From: SAR202 cluster bacterium bin90
Lineage (GTDB): Bacteria > Chloroflexota > Dehalococcoidia > Lucifugimonadales > JADFKI01
DNA length: 64,000 nt
Reading direction: 5' to 3'
Assembly: GCA_002238855.1 (NCBI GenBank)
Contig: MPND01000008.1
Span: forward strand, 1 to 64,000
A program made the translations under genes and the position numbers. This document shows positions 24,805-33,411 of this stretch, one piece after another (position 1 is the first letter of the stretch; every line of letters begins with the position of its first letter). The notes under the pieces were generated by a model. That model made no database searches and had not been told where the DNA came from. It saw nothing but the letters and a program-made list of their open reading frames with translations.

Positions 24805-26679
24805 ATGGATAGCGATTCTGAAAATGTCGATAAAGAGCGTGTCAACGGGCAATCGTCTTCCGTTGTGCGAGAGGTGCCGGGCGACGCATTGCTTCTGGAG
24901 ATGGCCGGCCTGGATTCGTTCACTCCTCCCCGACATGCAGAGGGAATAGTTGGCTGGACGATGTTCGACACGCCGTCAGCTCAGGACGATACCGTTGTCG
25001 CGCTTCTGCCGAAGGACAAGATAGGCAAGGTTCCGAACCGGGGGTTGGTGCGTATCGAAAGCGAAGGGGACGGTCGCACATATCTGGGGATAGTGCAGGC
25101 TGGACCCTTCGCTGAGCCGGACGGGCTGCGCGGCGATGCCCCGCTGGTCGTTACGGTGCAGGTTCGAAGCGGCCAGATGCTGCTTCCGCAGTTTCACGGC
25201 AGGATTCACATAGAGTTGATGGGGCAGAAATCCGGGAAGGCGATGACGCCGCCCAGGTTCCGCCCGCTGCCTTCGAGTCCGGTGTTCCTGCTTGACGCGG
25301 ACGAGACGAGAGACCTACTACGATGCGACGGTGATATGGCGCTCGGACTGGCGTCGGGCCACGACGACCTAGAAGTTGGAATACCCTCGGGACGAAAGTC
25401 GGTGATGCCGCGGCACACCGGAGTTCTTGGAACGACCGGCGCGGGCAAGTCCACAACAGTGTCCAGGATGATACAGCAGGCGCAAAAGGCGGGCATGGCA
25501 GTCGTCTTGCTGGATGTGGAGGGAGAGTACACGGAGATGGGCAGGCATGCCGACAATCCCGAAATGGTGGAGCTGCTGGCAGAGCGCGGCATTGGCGCCG
25601 AGGGAGTGAGCGATACGACGCTTTACCACCTGGTCGGAACGGAAACGACGAACCTGCGGCATCCTGACCGGCGGGAATTCTCGCCCCCGTTCTCACGGCT
25701 ATCACCGTACATGGTCTGCGAAATACTCGACCTTACGGACGCCCAGCAGACACGTTACTGGCAAGCATACGAGAACTGCAAGGCATTGCTGAGAGAACTG
25801 GGAATCTACCCCCAAAGAGTGATGGGCAGAGTGGAAGAGAGCCATGAGCGCCTGCTCGATCGCCTCGATGAGTTCTCAGAGGGGTATCCGAATATGACCC
25901 TTGCGGCGCTGCTGGATGTGGTGTCCGCCTTCCTGCACGCGGTGGAACGGCAGGAGGGCAATCCTAGGCTGTACTCGGCAGAGTTCCGAGATTGCGCCGA
26001 TCGAGTGATGCAGCGAGTCAAACGGTCTAAGGCTGACTCGGCGGTAAGCTGGCGGGCGCTGCGCGCCAGGCTGTTCAGGCTTATGCGTCTGAACGTGTTC
26101 GACTCGCTAGAAGGCGGAGCTCGCCGAATCGACTACGACAATCTGGTGCGTCCGGGTTCGGTCTCTATCATGGACCTGTCGGATATGGAAGCGCCGGACC
26201 TTCGCAACCTGGTGATAGCGGACATCATCCGGGGAGTGGAACAAGGGCAAGAGAAGGCGTTCGACGCGGCGGCGCGCTCCGGAGCGGAGTTGCCGCGGAC
26301 GATGGTAGTGGTTGAGGAGGCGCACGAGTTTCTGTCCGCCGAGCGCGTGCGTCGCATGCCAAACCTGTTCCAGACGGTCAGCCGCATAGCCAAGCGGGGC
26401 AGGAAACGATGGCTTGGACTGGTGTTCGTGACGCAGCATCCACAGCACCTCCCGGACGAGTTGCTAGGACTGCTGAACAACTACGTGCTGCACCGAATCA
26501 ACGACGCGAACACAATCAGCCGCCTGCGCCGCTCCATAGGCGGGATAGACGCCGGGCTGTGGGAGCGCGTCACATCTCTGGCACCTGGGCAGGCAATAGT
26601 GAGCTTCACGCATCTGAGTCGCGCGATGCTGGTTACGGTTGATCCGACGCAGTGCCGCCTGCGGTTGGCGGAGGAGTGA
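24805..26679 (+). CDS. herA: HerA-type DNA translocase ATPase
   Basis: 624 residues. The N-terminus has the beta-barrel (HAS) pattern (IGKVPNRGLVRIES...YLGIVQAG). Walker A is GTTGAGKSTTV near 209, followed by VVLLDVEGEYTEM. Walker B is MVVVEEAHEFLSAE near 500, followed by FVTQHPQHLPDELL. The C-terminus is a typical HerA cap segment (LAPGQAIVSFTHLSRAMLV). HerA forms hexameric rings that pump DNA into a bound nuclease. GGGGAGGAAC precedes the ATG. It is the last gene of the five-gene operon. Confidence 0.9.
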   Translation: MDSDSENVDKERVNGQSSSVVREVPGDALLLEMAGLDSFTPPRHAEGIVGWTMFDTPSAQDDTVVALLPKDKIGKVPNRGLVRIESEGDGRTYLGIVQAGPFAEPDGLRGDAPLVVTVQVRSGQMLLPQFHGRIHIELMGQKSGKAMTPPRFRPLPSSPVFLLDADETRDLLRCDGDMALGLASGHDDLEVGIPSGRKSVMPRHTGVLGTTGAGKSTTVSRMIQQAQKAGMAVVLLDVEGEYTEMGRHADNPEMVELLAERGIGAEGVSDTTLYHLVGTETTNLRHPDRREFSPPFSRLSPYMVCEILDLTDAQQTRYWQAYENCKALLRELGIYPQRVMGRVEESHERLLDRLDEFSEGYPNMTLAALLDVVSAFLHAVERQEGNPRLYSAEFRDCADRVMQRVKRSKADSAVSWRALRARLFRLMRLNVFDSLEGGARRIDYDNLVRPGSVSIMDLSDMEAPDLRNLVIADIIRGVEQGQEKAFDAAARSGAELPRTMVVVEEAHEFLSAERVRRMPNLFQTVSRIAKRGRKRWLGLVFVTQHPQHLPDELLGLLNNYVLHRINDANTISRLRRSIGGIDAGLWERVTSLAPGQAIVSFTHLSRAMLVTVDPTQCRLRLAEE

Positions 26680-26727
26680 GAGCGCACCATACTGCGCTTA
26701 AATTTGGTAGGAGCGCTTCAAATAGGG

Positions 26728-26747
26728 CCTCACGTCTTCATGTGAGG
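26728..26747 (-). terminator. Possible terminator of the crRNA-like RNA
   Basis: On the minus strand CCTCAC and GTGAGG pair around an 8-nt loop, followed by CCCTATTT. It lies 43 nt beyond the end of the lone repeat, so an RNA ending here would be about 70-90 nt. The U-tract is weak. Confidence 0.4.
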
Positions 26748-26820
26748 AAACAACCTGCTGACTCAATAATGAGACGACTATGATGCATATGCTTCAATGG
26801 AGCCCTGTCACTGTCAGGCG
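26748..26820 (-). ncRNA. Putative crRNA-like regulator of cas genes (CreR-like)
   Basis: On the minus strand a degenerate type I-G repeat (26828-26791) is followed at once by a guide-like sequence from 26790. The last 17 nt of the repeat (CAGGGCTCCATTGAAGC), including the 8-nt handle, are exact, and the CCTG/CAGG stem is kept. A perfect TATAAT (26830-26825) would start the RNA inside the repeat near 26818. The first 25 nt of the guide match 27100-27124 upstream of cas3 at 20 positions: 1-5, 7, 8, 11, 13, 14 and 16-25. The target has TTC on its 5' side. This layout predicts Cascade-directed repression, not cleavage, of the cas promoter. The RNA itself has not been shown. Confidence 0.65.
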
Positions 26821-26828
26821 CGGGATTA
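26791..26828 (-). repeat. Solitary degenerate type I-G CRISPR repeat
   Basis: Read on the minus strand it resembles the 36-bp array repeat: TCCCGCGCCTGA for TCCCCGCCTGA, a changed 7-nt loop, then CAGGGCTCCATTGAAGC exactly. It lies about 8.8 kb from the array, on the opposite strand, between the tRNA and herA. Confidence 0.8.
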
Positions 26829-26854
26829 TACACATAGCGAACCATGAACAGGAA
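26825..26854 (-). promoter_or_regulatory. Promoter for the solitary-repeat RNA
   Basis: A perfect TATAAT (minus strand, 26830-26825) overlaps the 5' end of the degenerate repeat. A weak -35 (TTCCTG, 26854-26849) lies 18 bp upstream. Transcription would begin at about the repeat stem. Confidence 0.5.
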
Positions 26855-26920
26855 GATTAAAGGGTATTGCACTTAACTTCAAGCCTACATCGCTTTGATA
26901 GAAATGGTATTATAGAGGGG

Positions 26921-26995
26921 TGGCGCGTCCGGCTGGACTCGAACCAGCGCTTCCCGCTTAGTAGGCGGGCACTCTATCCACTGAGTTACGGACGC
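26921..26995 (-). tRNA. Class I tRNA with anticodon ACT, Arg(CCT)-like body
   Basis: A full cloverleaf: acceptor GCGTCCG/CGGACGC, D arm ACTC/GAGT, anticodon stem CCCGC/GCGGG, T arm GCTGG/CCAGC with TTCGAGT loop, encoded CCA. The anticodon loop is CTACTAA, so positions 34-36 read ACT, which would pair with the serine codon AGT. The short 4-nt variable region and the overall body are those of a tRNA-Arg, and one change (C34 to A) would make it from Arg-CCT. It may be a mutant or element-borne tRNA. The aminoacylation identity is unknown. Confidence 0.85.
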
Positions 26996-27096
26996 ACACG
27001 CACCGGAGAGGTCCCAGGCTAGTAACCATATCGGGGCCTCTCCATCCTCCTCGATACTTAGAATCTGGTATAACAAATGAAATTTCGTCATTTATT

Positions 27097-27127
27097 TTCA
27101 TATGAATAGTTGTTGTCTCATTATAAG
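27097..27127 (+). promoter_or_regulatory. Putative cas promoter region and target of the crRNA-like RNA
   Basis: TTC (27097-27099) is followed by the 25-nt partial protospacer 27100-27124. A TATAAG box (27122-27127) overlaps its PAM-distal end, with TTCATA as a possible -35 element, though the 19-bp spacing is long. Cascade bound here would cover the promoter of the cas operon, 146 bp upstream of the cas3 ATG. Confidence 0.5.
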
Positions 27128-27272
27128 TGTTGTATCATATGGATGTCAATACTGATGACATTGCATGTATTACATCAGTTTGAAAATTCTATCGCATAAT
27201 TAACCACTACATAACTCAGACTGGAGCGCTAACGCAGTAGACTTGAAATCGATAAGGAGATGGGGAACAAAT

Positions 27273-29954
27273 ATGCGGAAAGATGAGGCCAAATTTGGAC
27301 TCTGTTTCAGAGCATTGACAGATTATGCGCCATTGCCCTGGCAGGAGAGACTCCACACCCAGATGGTGTTGGGCAGGATTCCGAGGGCTTGCGACTTGCC
27401 GACTGGCTTAGGAAAAACTTCAGTCATTGCGATTTGGCTTATCGCGCTGTGCCATCAGGCGATTGAGGGGCGGATTACTCTACCGAGGCGGCTAATCTAT
27501 ATCGTTAATCGGAGAACGGTGGTAGACCAGGCCACCGCAATTGTAGAACAGATTCAGGATAGGCTTGGGGACCCAACCAACCCTGGCTGGTCGGAATGCG
27601 CGGAAGTTCTGACAACGCTTAGGACTGCACTTGGAGGGCTATCGTCGGGAAAATCCAACGTTCTTGCTGTAAGCACACTCCGGGGCGAACTAGCCGACAA
27701 TGAGGAATGGAAGGTGGACCCCGCTCGCGCCGTCGTCATCGTCGGAACGATAGACATGATTGGGAGCAAGTTGTTGTTCAGTGGGTACGGAGATGGTCGC
27801 TACAAGCGTCCTCAACACGCAGGGCTCATCGGTCAAGATTCGCTGATAGTCCATGACGAAGCACATCTCACTCCCGCTTTCAGCGAGCTTTTGCGAAGCG
27901 TTTCGGCCATTCAGGCACAAGAGCGCGATTTTCGGCCAGTCTGCGCGATGGAACTGTCGGCGACTCAGCGGGGTGATGACGTAGGGAATGGCGTTCTGCA
28001 ACTAGGGCCTGATGATGAAGTAAACAGGATTGTCTCTCAGCGGATTAGTGCGCAGAAGGTAGTTAGATTTCACAAATCTGAAAAAAAGGCGCAGAACTTG
28101 AAACTAGCAGAATGCGCGTTTAAGCATGAGGGTTCAGGCGCCAAGGTCTTAGTGTACGTTCGCTCGCCAGAGGATGCGGGCAAGATAGCGAATGACCTGA
28201 AGAAACGAATCAAGGATATGTCCAGCGACAGGGTGGCGCTACTAACCGGAACCATTAGGGGTTATGAGCGCGACCGACTTGTGGTCGATAATCTTGTCTA
28301 TAAACAAATGCTGGACCCTGAAGCGAAGCCCTCTGAAACGGTGTATATGGTCAGCACTTCCGCGGGTGAAGTTGGAATAGATATAGACGCCGACCACATG
28401 GTATGCGACCTTGCGCCGCTGGACTCCTTGGTACAGAGGCTTGGTAGAGTGAACAGGCGAGGCGGCTATCAGCGTGAAGCGCAGGTTGACCTGATATGGA
28501 CCGAGGAACAAGCGAATCCCGGCACTCGCTCAACAGGATTCGACAAGGCCGTCGCTAAGACGCTTGAGATATTGAAACTGTGGGGGGAAGAGTTCGACGG
28601 GTTAGTTGACGCCAGCCCACGCAATGTTCGGGACCGAATTAACAATCTGAACGCCGAAGACCGCGCCGAAGCGTTCTCGCCTGAACCCGCAACTCGAGAG
28701 GTGACGGACATTCTTTTAGATTCCTGGTCACTGACCAGCGTTGACGATATACCCGGTCGCCCGGAGATTGCACCGTATCTTCATGGGGACATGGCTGATA
28801 CGCCTGAAACATATATCGCGTGGCGGTGGGAGGTTGGTCTGTTCAGCAAACATGATTTGGCCGAAAATGAGGTGAGTGATTGGTTCAGTATATGTCCGAT
28901 TCTCTCTTATGAGAAGGTGCGCGGACAGTCCGACAGGGTGAAGGCTGATCTTCGGATATTGCTGAGAGAACATCGCAAGAAGGACGAATCAAGTGATTTC
29001 AAAGTTGTGCTGTTGGACAATCGCAACAAGGCAAAGTGCATATCGCTTTCAGAGATTCTGGACAGCGCAGATAGACAGTTGCTCAACTACAAGACTCTGG
29101 TATTGCCCACCGAAATCGGCGGACTGGCAGAGGAAGGGATGCTTGATTCGAAAAACATCATTCCGATTGAGAAAATAGATGTAGCCGAACAGGGTAAGGG
29201 CGACGCGAGACGCAAGCGGATACGCGGAGATGATCTACTCCCATACGGTTGGAAAGTGCGGGGCAGTGTGATAGTTAAGGAAGCTGACGAGGGGACGGAC
29301 GTTGATGAATCGGAGATACGTCTGAACCTGGCTATGCCGGAGCGCGATTTGGCTATCGACGACCATGAACAGGCCAAGTTCGATATGACCTTGGCAAGCC
29401 ATACGGCGGCTATTGTGTCCAATGTCACAGAAATTGGTAAGAGAGTCGGATTGAAAACCGAGACTGTGGATGCACTCGCTTTAGCCTCTGAATGGCACGA
29501 CAGAGGGAAGAACAGGGATATATGGCAGCGCTACGCGGGAAAGAAAGGCGCTGACAAGTTGTATGCAAAATCTGAAAATTACGGACACTGGCGTGAACTG
29601 GCAGGATACAGGCATGAGTTGGGTTCGCTAATGGATGCCATGCGCGACGAGGTAGTGAGTTCACACCCGGAACGCGACCTAATTCTGCATCTCATAGCTT
29701 CGCATCATGGTCGTGCGCGACCAAATTTTGAGCCTGAGTCATTCGACAAGGAACGCTATACCACGCGGGAGAACACCGAAGCGGTCAATGAATCGATGCA
29801 GCGATTTGGGCGGCTTCAGAAGCGATACGGACGCTGGGGGCTGGCGTGGCTGGAAGCGTTGATGCGGTGCGCGGATATTGCGGCGTCTCAGCCGCCTGGC
29901 GGATTCGAGGATCCGCAGGTGGTGGAAGAAGAACCTTGCAAGCCTGATGTTTAG
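27273..29954 (+). CDS. cas3: Cas3 helicase-nuclease, type I-G, HD domain at the C-terminus
   Basis: 893 residues from ATG 27273, preceded by AAGGAGAT. An upstream TTG at 27243 is less likely. The SF2 helicase comes first: PTGLGKTSVIAIW (Walker A, near 43), IVHDEAHLT (DEAH, near 195), ELSATQ (motif III), STSAGEVGIDID and QRLGRVNRRG (V and VI). The HD nuclease follows at the C-terminus (EWHDRGKNRDIW near 742, IASHHGRARP near 820). This reversed order is typical of type I-G. It unwinds and degrades DNA bound by Cascade. Confidence 0.9.
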   Translation: MRKDEAKFGLCFRALTDYAPLPWQERLHTQMVLGRIPRACDLPTGLGKTSVIAIWLIALCHQAIEGRITLPRRLIYIVNRRTVVDQATAIVEQIQDRLGDPTNPGWSECAEVLTTLRTALGGLSSGKSNVLAVSTLRGELADNEEWKVDPARAVVIVGTIDMIGSKLLFSGYGDGRYKRPQHAGLIGQDSLIVHDEAHLTPAFSELLRSVSAIQAQERDFRPVCAMELSATQRGDDVGNGVLQLGPDDEVNRIVSQRISAQKVVRFHKSEKKAQNLKLAECAFKHEGSGAKVLVYVRSPEDAGKIANDLKKRIKDMSSDRVALLTGTIRGYERDRLVVDNLVYKQMLDPEAKPSETVYMVSTSAGEVGIDIDADHMVCDLAPLDSLVQRLGRVNRRGGYQREAQVDLIWTEEQANPGTRSTGFDKAVAKTLEILKLWGEEFDGLVDASPRNVRDRINNLNAEDRAEAFSPEPATREVTDILLDSWSLTSVDDIPGRPEIAPYLHGDMADTPETYIAWRWEVGLFSKHDLAENEVSDWFSICPILSYEKVRGQSDRVKADLRILLREHRKKDESSDFKVVLLDNRNKAKCISLSEILDSADRQLLNYKTLVLPTEIGGLAEEGMLDSKNIIPIEKIDVAEQGKGDARRKRIRGDDLLPYGWKVRGSVIVKEADEGTDVDESEIRLNLAMPERDLAIDDHEQAKFDMTLASHTAAIVSNVTEIGKRVGLKTETVDALALASEWHDRGKNRDIWQRYAGKKGADKLYAKSENYGHWRELAGYRHELGSLMDAMRDEVVSSHPERDLILHLIASHHGRARPNFEPESFDKERYTTRENTEAVNESMQRFGRLQKRYGRWGLAWLEALMRCADIAASQPPGGFEDPQVVEEEPCKPDV

Positions 29955-29991
29955 ATGTCGCTTTTGTAAACGCAAGAATGGAGTGAATCTG

Positions 29992-30765
29992 ATGAAATCG
30001 GATATTGAGATTCAGGTTGACGTGAAGAATCCGGGGGAGTTCTTCGCTTGTTGCGGCCTTTTGGAACTTGCAGACCGTCTGAGTTCGGGAGCGGAGGGAT
30101 GGTTCGCTGAGGATAAGTTCTTCATAACCTTCTTGGACGCATCGGGCGGGGTCACAATCCATGAAGCGTTGTGGTCTGTGGTGAATACAGGGGCGGTAGG
30201 GGAACCTGACGACAAGGTGTCTCCGCTAACGTTGGGCGAACCGCTCGATATGCGTCTTTCTTGGTGGCTGAGGCCGGAGGGCGGAAGCAATAGAGTTCTG
30301 AAGACCTGGGCGGCAAATGCGAGTTCGTTACAGATGTTCTCGAAGTGGGAGATTCCAGTCAAGGAAATCTTACAGGAAGAAGACCCCGATCCAACGAGCT
30401 TGTTCCGTCGCCAGACGTCGTTGCAAGGGCCTTATGGATTTGATTCGAAGTTCGGGTGGGACGCCTTGTCGGTTGGATTTTCCCTGAATGAACATATTCG
30501 GTACAAGAAATCGCAAGTTCGCCCTGTGGTAGAGATGCTGGGAGCAATAGGACTTCAGAGATTCACACCTGATATAGACCAAAGTAAGGGGATCGTTCGA
30601 TATGCGACTTGGAGGACACCCTTGCCGCCTTCGGTCGCCTGTCTCGCGGCTTTGGGTAAACTACCCTACGCAACGCTTTTGAAAATGGAGTCTAAAACAA
30701 CGAGGCGTGGCAGTTTCAAGGGGCTTGCCACCGCGCGAATGCAAACAGGAGATTTAGATGACTGA
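29992..30765 (+). CDS. Csb3/Cas8-like subunit of type I-G Cascade
   Basis: 257 residues from ATG 29992 with GGAGTG upstream. A longer frame opening inside cas3 is unlikely. The N-terminus IQVDVKNPGEFFACCGLLELADRL is the conserved opening of the small protein found between cas3 and csb1 in type I-G loci of the Geobacter type. It is thought to take the role of the large (Cas8) subunit, although naming in this subtype varies. It overlaps csb1 by 8 bp. The cas3 gap is 37 bp. Confidence 0.7.
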   Translation: MKSDIEIQVDVKNPGEFFACCGLLELADRLSSGAEGWFAEDKFFITFLDASGGVTIHEALWSVVNTGAVGEPDDKVSPLTLGEPLDMRLSWWLRPEGGSNRVLKTWAANASSLQMFSKWEIPVKEILQEEDPDPTSLFRRQTSLQGPYGFDSKFGWDALSVGFSLNEHIRYKKSQVRPVVEMLGAIGLQRFTPDIDQSKGIVRYATWRTPLPPSVACLAALGKLPYATLLKMESKTTRRGSFKGLATARMQTGDLDD

Positions 30766-31837
30766 CACACTGTGTAAGTTCGACGACTGGATTCAGGAAA
30801 ATAGCTCAATCGGGGCGTTAGTGATGCGTCAGTACCTCGAACCGATTGAGGGGACGGACGCCGTGATTTTCCCGCCCACGTACCCGATTGATCGTGATAG
30901 CGCAGGTTACAACATAGACAGATTCGATGATGGAACAAACGTGTGCCAAATTGACAGTGTTGGTTCCCAAGCCAATCGGATGGAACCTATTTTCAAGAGG
31001 GCGAAGTATCGCAATCTGATACCCCAAGTCGTGATAGAGACCGAGGACAGGGAGCTCAATATACTGGACGCGGGCCATAGGGCAGCAGACGCCATCGTAA
31101 GGTTCGCGACGCCCATAAATTCGCAGCTGTACCAGGCGTTTGCGTCTCTAAGGGATCAAGGCGAGGCGGAATCTCTGGCTCGAATCGCCCCTACGTCAAT
31201 CGTGTTTGGGGCTTGGGACTCCAGGGGAACTCATGCCAAACTTCCTAGAATCGTCAGGTCGGTAATCAGAGCGTTCAACGTCAAGGAACTCAAGCGGTCG
31301 GCGCAGTATGCCACAATCGCGGGCGAAATACTTGAAGGTGGCGAGGCGGAAACAGGAGAGAGCGGCGCGAAAGCGGAATTGGGGCTGGCCCATGTTCCAT
31401 CGGTCAAGACGCATGGAGGCATAAGGGCCGATGGCGGAATCCGACGCGACGCCGTGTTGAATCTGTCGCCTCTGCGAGCTTTGGGCAGTGCATCGAGAGA
31501 ACCTGAAGATGACGCCAGGCTGAGACGCTATATACTGGGTCTGTGCCTGGTCGCGTTCACCGCGCCCGCTGAAATTGCCTTACGCGAGGGGTGTGAGCTT
31601 GTTCCGTCACTAGATAGGCCCGCTGAGTGGAAGGTCGTTCGTCATGATGGCAACAGAGATTCCTTCGACCTCGGACACGGGGATGCGCTTGACTTCGCTA
31701 CCGTCGCCGCTAACGACTTCAGGGTTGAACAGGAAGAGATTCGGGCAATATTCGACAGTGCGATGGCTCGCAGGCTACTTAGCGCGAACGCAGATACTCG
31801 AAGAAGCAGGCTCAGGCAGGATCCGGCGACGTGGTAA
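30758..31837 (+). CDS. csb1: Csb1 (Cas7 backbone of type I-G Cascade)
   Basis: 359 residues. FPPTYP, YNIDRFDDGTNVCQIDSVGSQANRMEPIF and later FGAWDSRGTHAKLPRIVRS are hallmark segments of the Csb1/GSU0053 family. Several copies coat the crRNA guide. It is flanked tightly by the csb3-like gene (8-bp overlap) and csb2 (7-bp overlap). Confidence 0.9.
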   Translation: MTDTLCKFDDWIQENSSIGALVMRQYLEPIEGTDAVIFPPTYPIDRDSAGYNIDRFDDGTNVCQIDSVGSQANRMEPIFKRAKYRNLIPQVVIETEDRELNILDAGHRAADAIVRFATPINSQLYQAFASLRDQGEAESLARIAPTSIVFGAWDSRGTHAKLPRIVRSVIRAFNVKELKRSAQYATIAGEILEGGEAETGESGAKAELGLAHVPSVKTHGGIRADGGIRRDAVLNLSPLRALGSASREPEDDARLRRYILGLCLVAFTAPAEIALREGCELVPSLDRPAEWKVVRHDGNRDSFDLGHGDALDFATVAANDFRVEQEEIRAIFDSAMARRLLSANADTRRSRLRQDPATW

Positions 31838-33318
31838 ATGAAAGCGAGCGCAAGATGGAACAATACCTGTGCATCTCAGTGACTTTTCTGGATCCACTCT
31901 ACCATGGCAAAGGCGACTCAGAACAACCAGAGTGGCCACCGTCGCCGATGAGATTGTTTCAGGCGATGCTAGCGGGATCGCAGGCGGGAGCTCGGAAAGC
32001 ACGTTGGGCGACGCAAGACCATAACGATCTGGGCAGTGCGTTCAGATGGCTGGAGCGTCAGAGTCAGCCGATGATAGTCGCACCGAGCGCGGAGCGGGCT
32101 AGAGCGTCACATACTCTATTCGTGCCAAACAACGACAGCGATGAGATACTTGACCAGCGGGCCAGGCTTACGTCCAAGCATCTGCGTCCGCATCGACTGG
32201 TGTCCGAGGACAGGGGCCAGACGATTCATTACCTTTGGGCGATTTCGGGAGAGGATTGGGCAGCGTCGCGCCCATACGCGGAAACGATGGCTGGCGAGGC
32301 ACGTTGCCTGATGGCTTTGGGCTGGGGGATTGACCAAGCGGTAGGGAACGGGGAGATACTCAACGCGGCGCAAGCTGACCAGTTGAGCGGCGAGAGATGG
32401 CGGCCATATCCTAGCGACAGCTTGGAGCAAGGCAGGCTACGTGTGCCGAAACAGGGTTCACTGCGAGACCTTGAATGGGTGTATGAATCGTTCTGCGCTC
32501 AGTTGGAAGGTGGCGTGTATAGTCCTCCAGAGAAGTTCACAGAATTCGCCTCGGTGAGATATGTGAGAACCACACTATTGCCCAATAGGCCGTACGCCGC
32601 GTTCGAGTTACCCGATGGTTGCGCTTTTCGACAAGAATCGGCAAACGAGGTCGCGGCGATGCTTCGGTCACTGGTGTGTCGGAAGCCGAACAGGGATGAT
32701 TTCCAAGACCAATTTGAGGACGATACCGAGGTTTATCTAGCCGGACACGTCAACGGCGGGGACCGCACTCCGGCTAGGTTCTCATATCTGCCGCTTCCAA
32801 CGATAGGCCACCAACACGCGGACGGCATGATCCGCCGTCTGTTGATTGCTGAGCCGTATGGCGGCGACGGGGCGCGGTCGAAATGGGCTGAGAGGCGTTT
32901 GAGCGGACAGACGTTGACCGATAACAAGGGAGACCAGAGAGGTCATTTACTCGGGCTGTGGAGGCAATCGTCCCAAAGAATGGTGAGCCGCTATGTCAAT
33001 GAACATCGAATATGGTCAACTGTAACCCCAGTCGTACTACCGGGGTTTGACGATGGGAATTTGGTTAAAGCTGAAAAGCTGTTCGTTAAAGCTGTCCGGC
33101 AAGCCGGGCTTTCAATCGACGGTATCACAGACATTACACTGCGGAGGGCGCCTTTCTGGCCAGGATCGCAGCACCCACGCAACTATCACAGGGCCAAATA
33201 TCTTAATCACCTTCCGGTTTGGCATGCTCAGATTGAGTTCCGTGAACCTGTGAACGGGCCACTCTCAATCGGTTCGGGCCGTCACGCGGGTCTGGGAATA
33301 ATGGTCGGCCGAAATTGA
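31831..33318 (+). CDS. csb2: Csb2 (Cas5-Cas6 fusion of type I-G)
   Basis: 495 residues from GTG 31831. ATG 31855 is an alternative start and fits the family opening QYLCISVTFLDPLYHGKGD better. PPSPMRLFQAMLAGS is the Cas5-like signature. The C-terminal part (WHAQIEFREPVNGPLSIGSGRHAGLGIM) has the glycine-rich loop of Cas6-type RNases. It should cut the repeat RNA to make crRNAs and cap the complex at the 5' handle. This ends the interference part of the operon. Confidence 0.88.
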   Translation: MVNESERKMEQYLCISVTFLDPLYHGKGDSEQPEWPPSPMRLFQAMLAGSQAGARKARWATQDHNDLGSAFRWLERQSQPMIVAPSAERARASHTLFVPNNDSDEILDQRARLTSKHLRPHRLVSEDRGQTIHYLWAISGEDWAASRPYAETMAGEARCLMALGWGIDQAVGNGEILNAAQADQLSGERWRPYPSDSLEQGRLRVPKQGSLRDLEWVYESFCAQLEGGVYSPPEKFTEFASVRYVRTTLLPNRPYAAFELPDGCAFRQESANEVAAMLRSLVCRKPNRDDFQDQFEDDTEVYLAGHVNGGDRTPARFSYLPLPTIGHQHADGMIRRLLIAEPYGGDGARSKWAERRLSGQTLTDNKGDQRGHLLGLWRQSSQRMVSRYVNEHRIWSTVTPVVLPGFDDGNLVKAEKLFVKAVRQAGLSIDGITDITLRRAPFWPGSQHPRNYHRAKYLNHLPVWHAQIEFREPVNGPLSIGSGRHAGLGIMVGRN

Positions 33319-33357
33319 ACGCACCTTAACAACAGAATACTAATCCCCGTCGTACTT

Positions 33358-33404
33358 CCTCCACATCTTCGGAATAGTCTTATACATATCCGAAGATGTG
33401 GAGG
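33358..33404 (+). promoter_or_regulatory. 16-bp perfect hairpin hiding the cas4-cas1 ribosome binding site
   Basis: CCTCCACATCTTCGGA (33358-33373) is the exact reverse complement of TCCGAAGATGTGGAGG (33389-33404), with a 15-nt loop. The 3' arm contains GGAGG, the Shine-Dalgarno of the fusion gene, whose ATG starts 8 nt later. There is no U-tract, so translational masking is likelier than termination. Confidence 0.75.
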
Positions 33405-33411
33405 CTCTATT

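Noticed and set aside
26791-26828. The lone repeat read as a tracrRNA anti-repeat
   Set aside because: Type I systems use no tracrRNA, and the element is in sense orientation with a handle and guide.
26885-27091. 68-codon minus-strand frame over the tRNA
   Set aside because: It is the tRNA sequence translated; the cloverleaf is complete.
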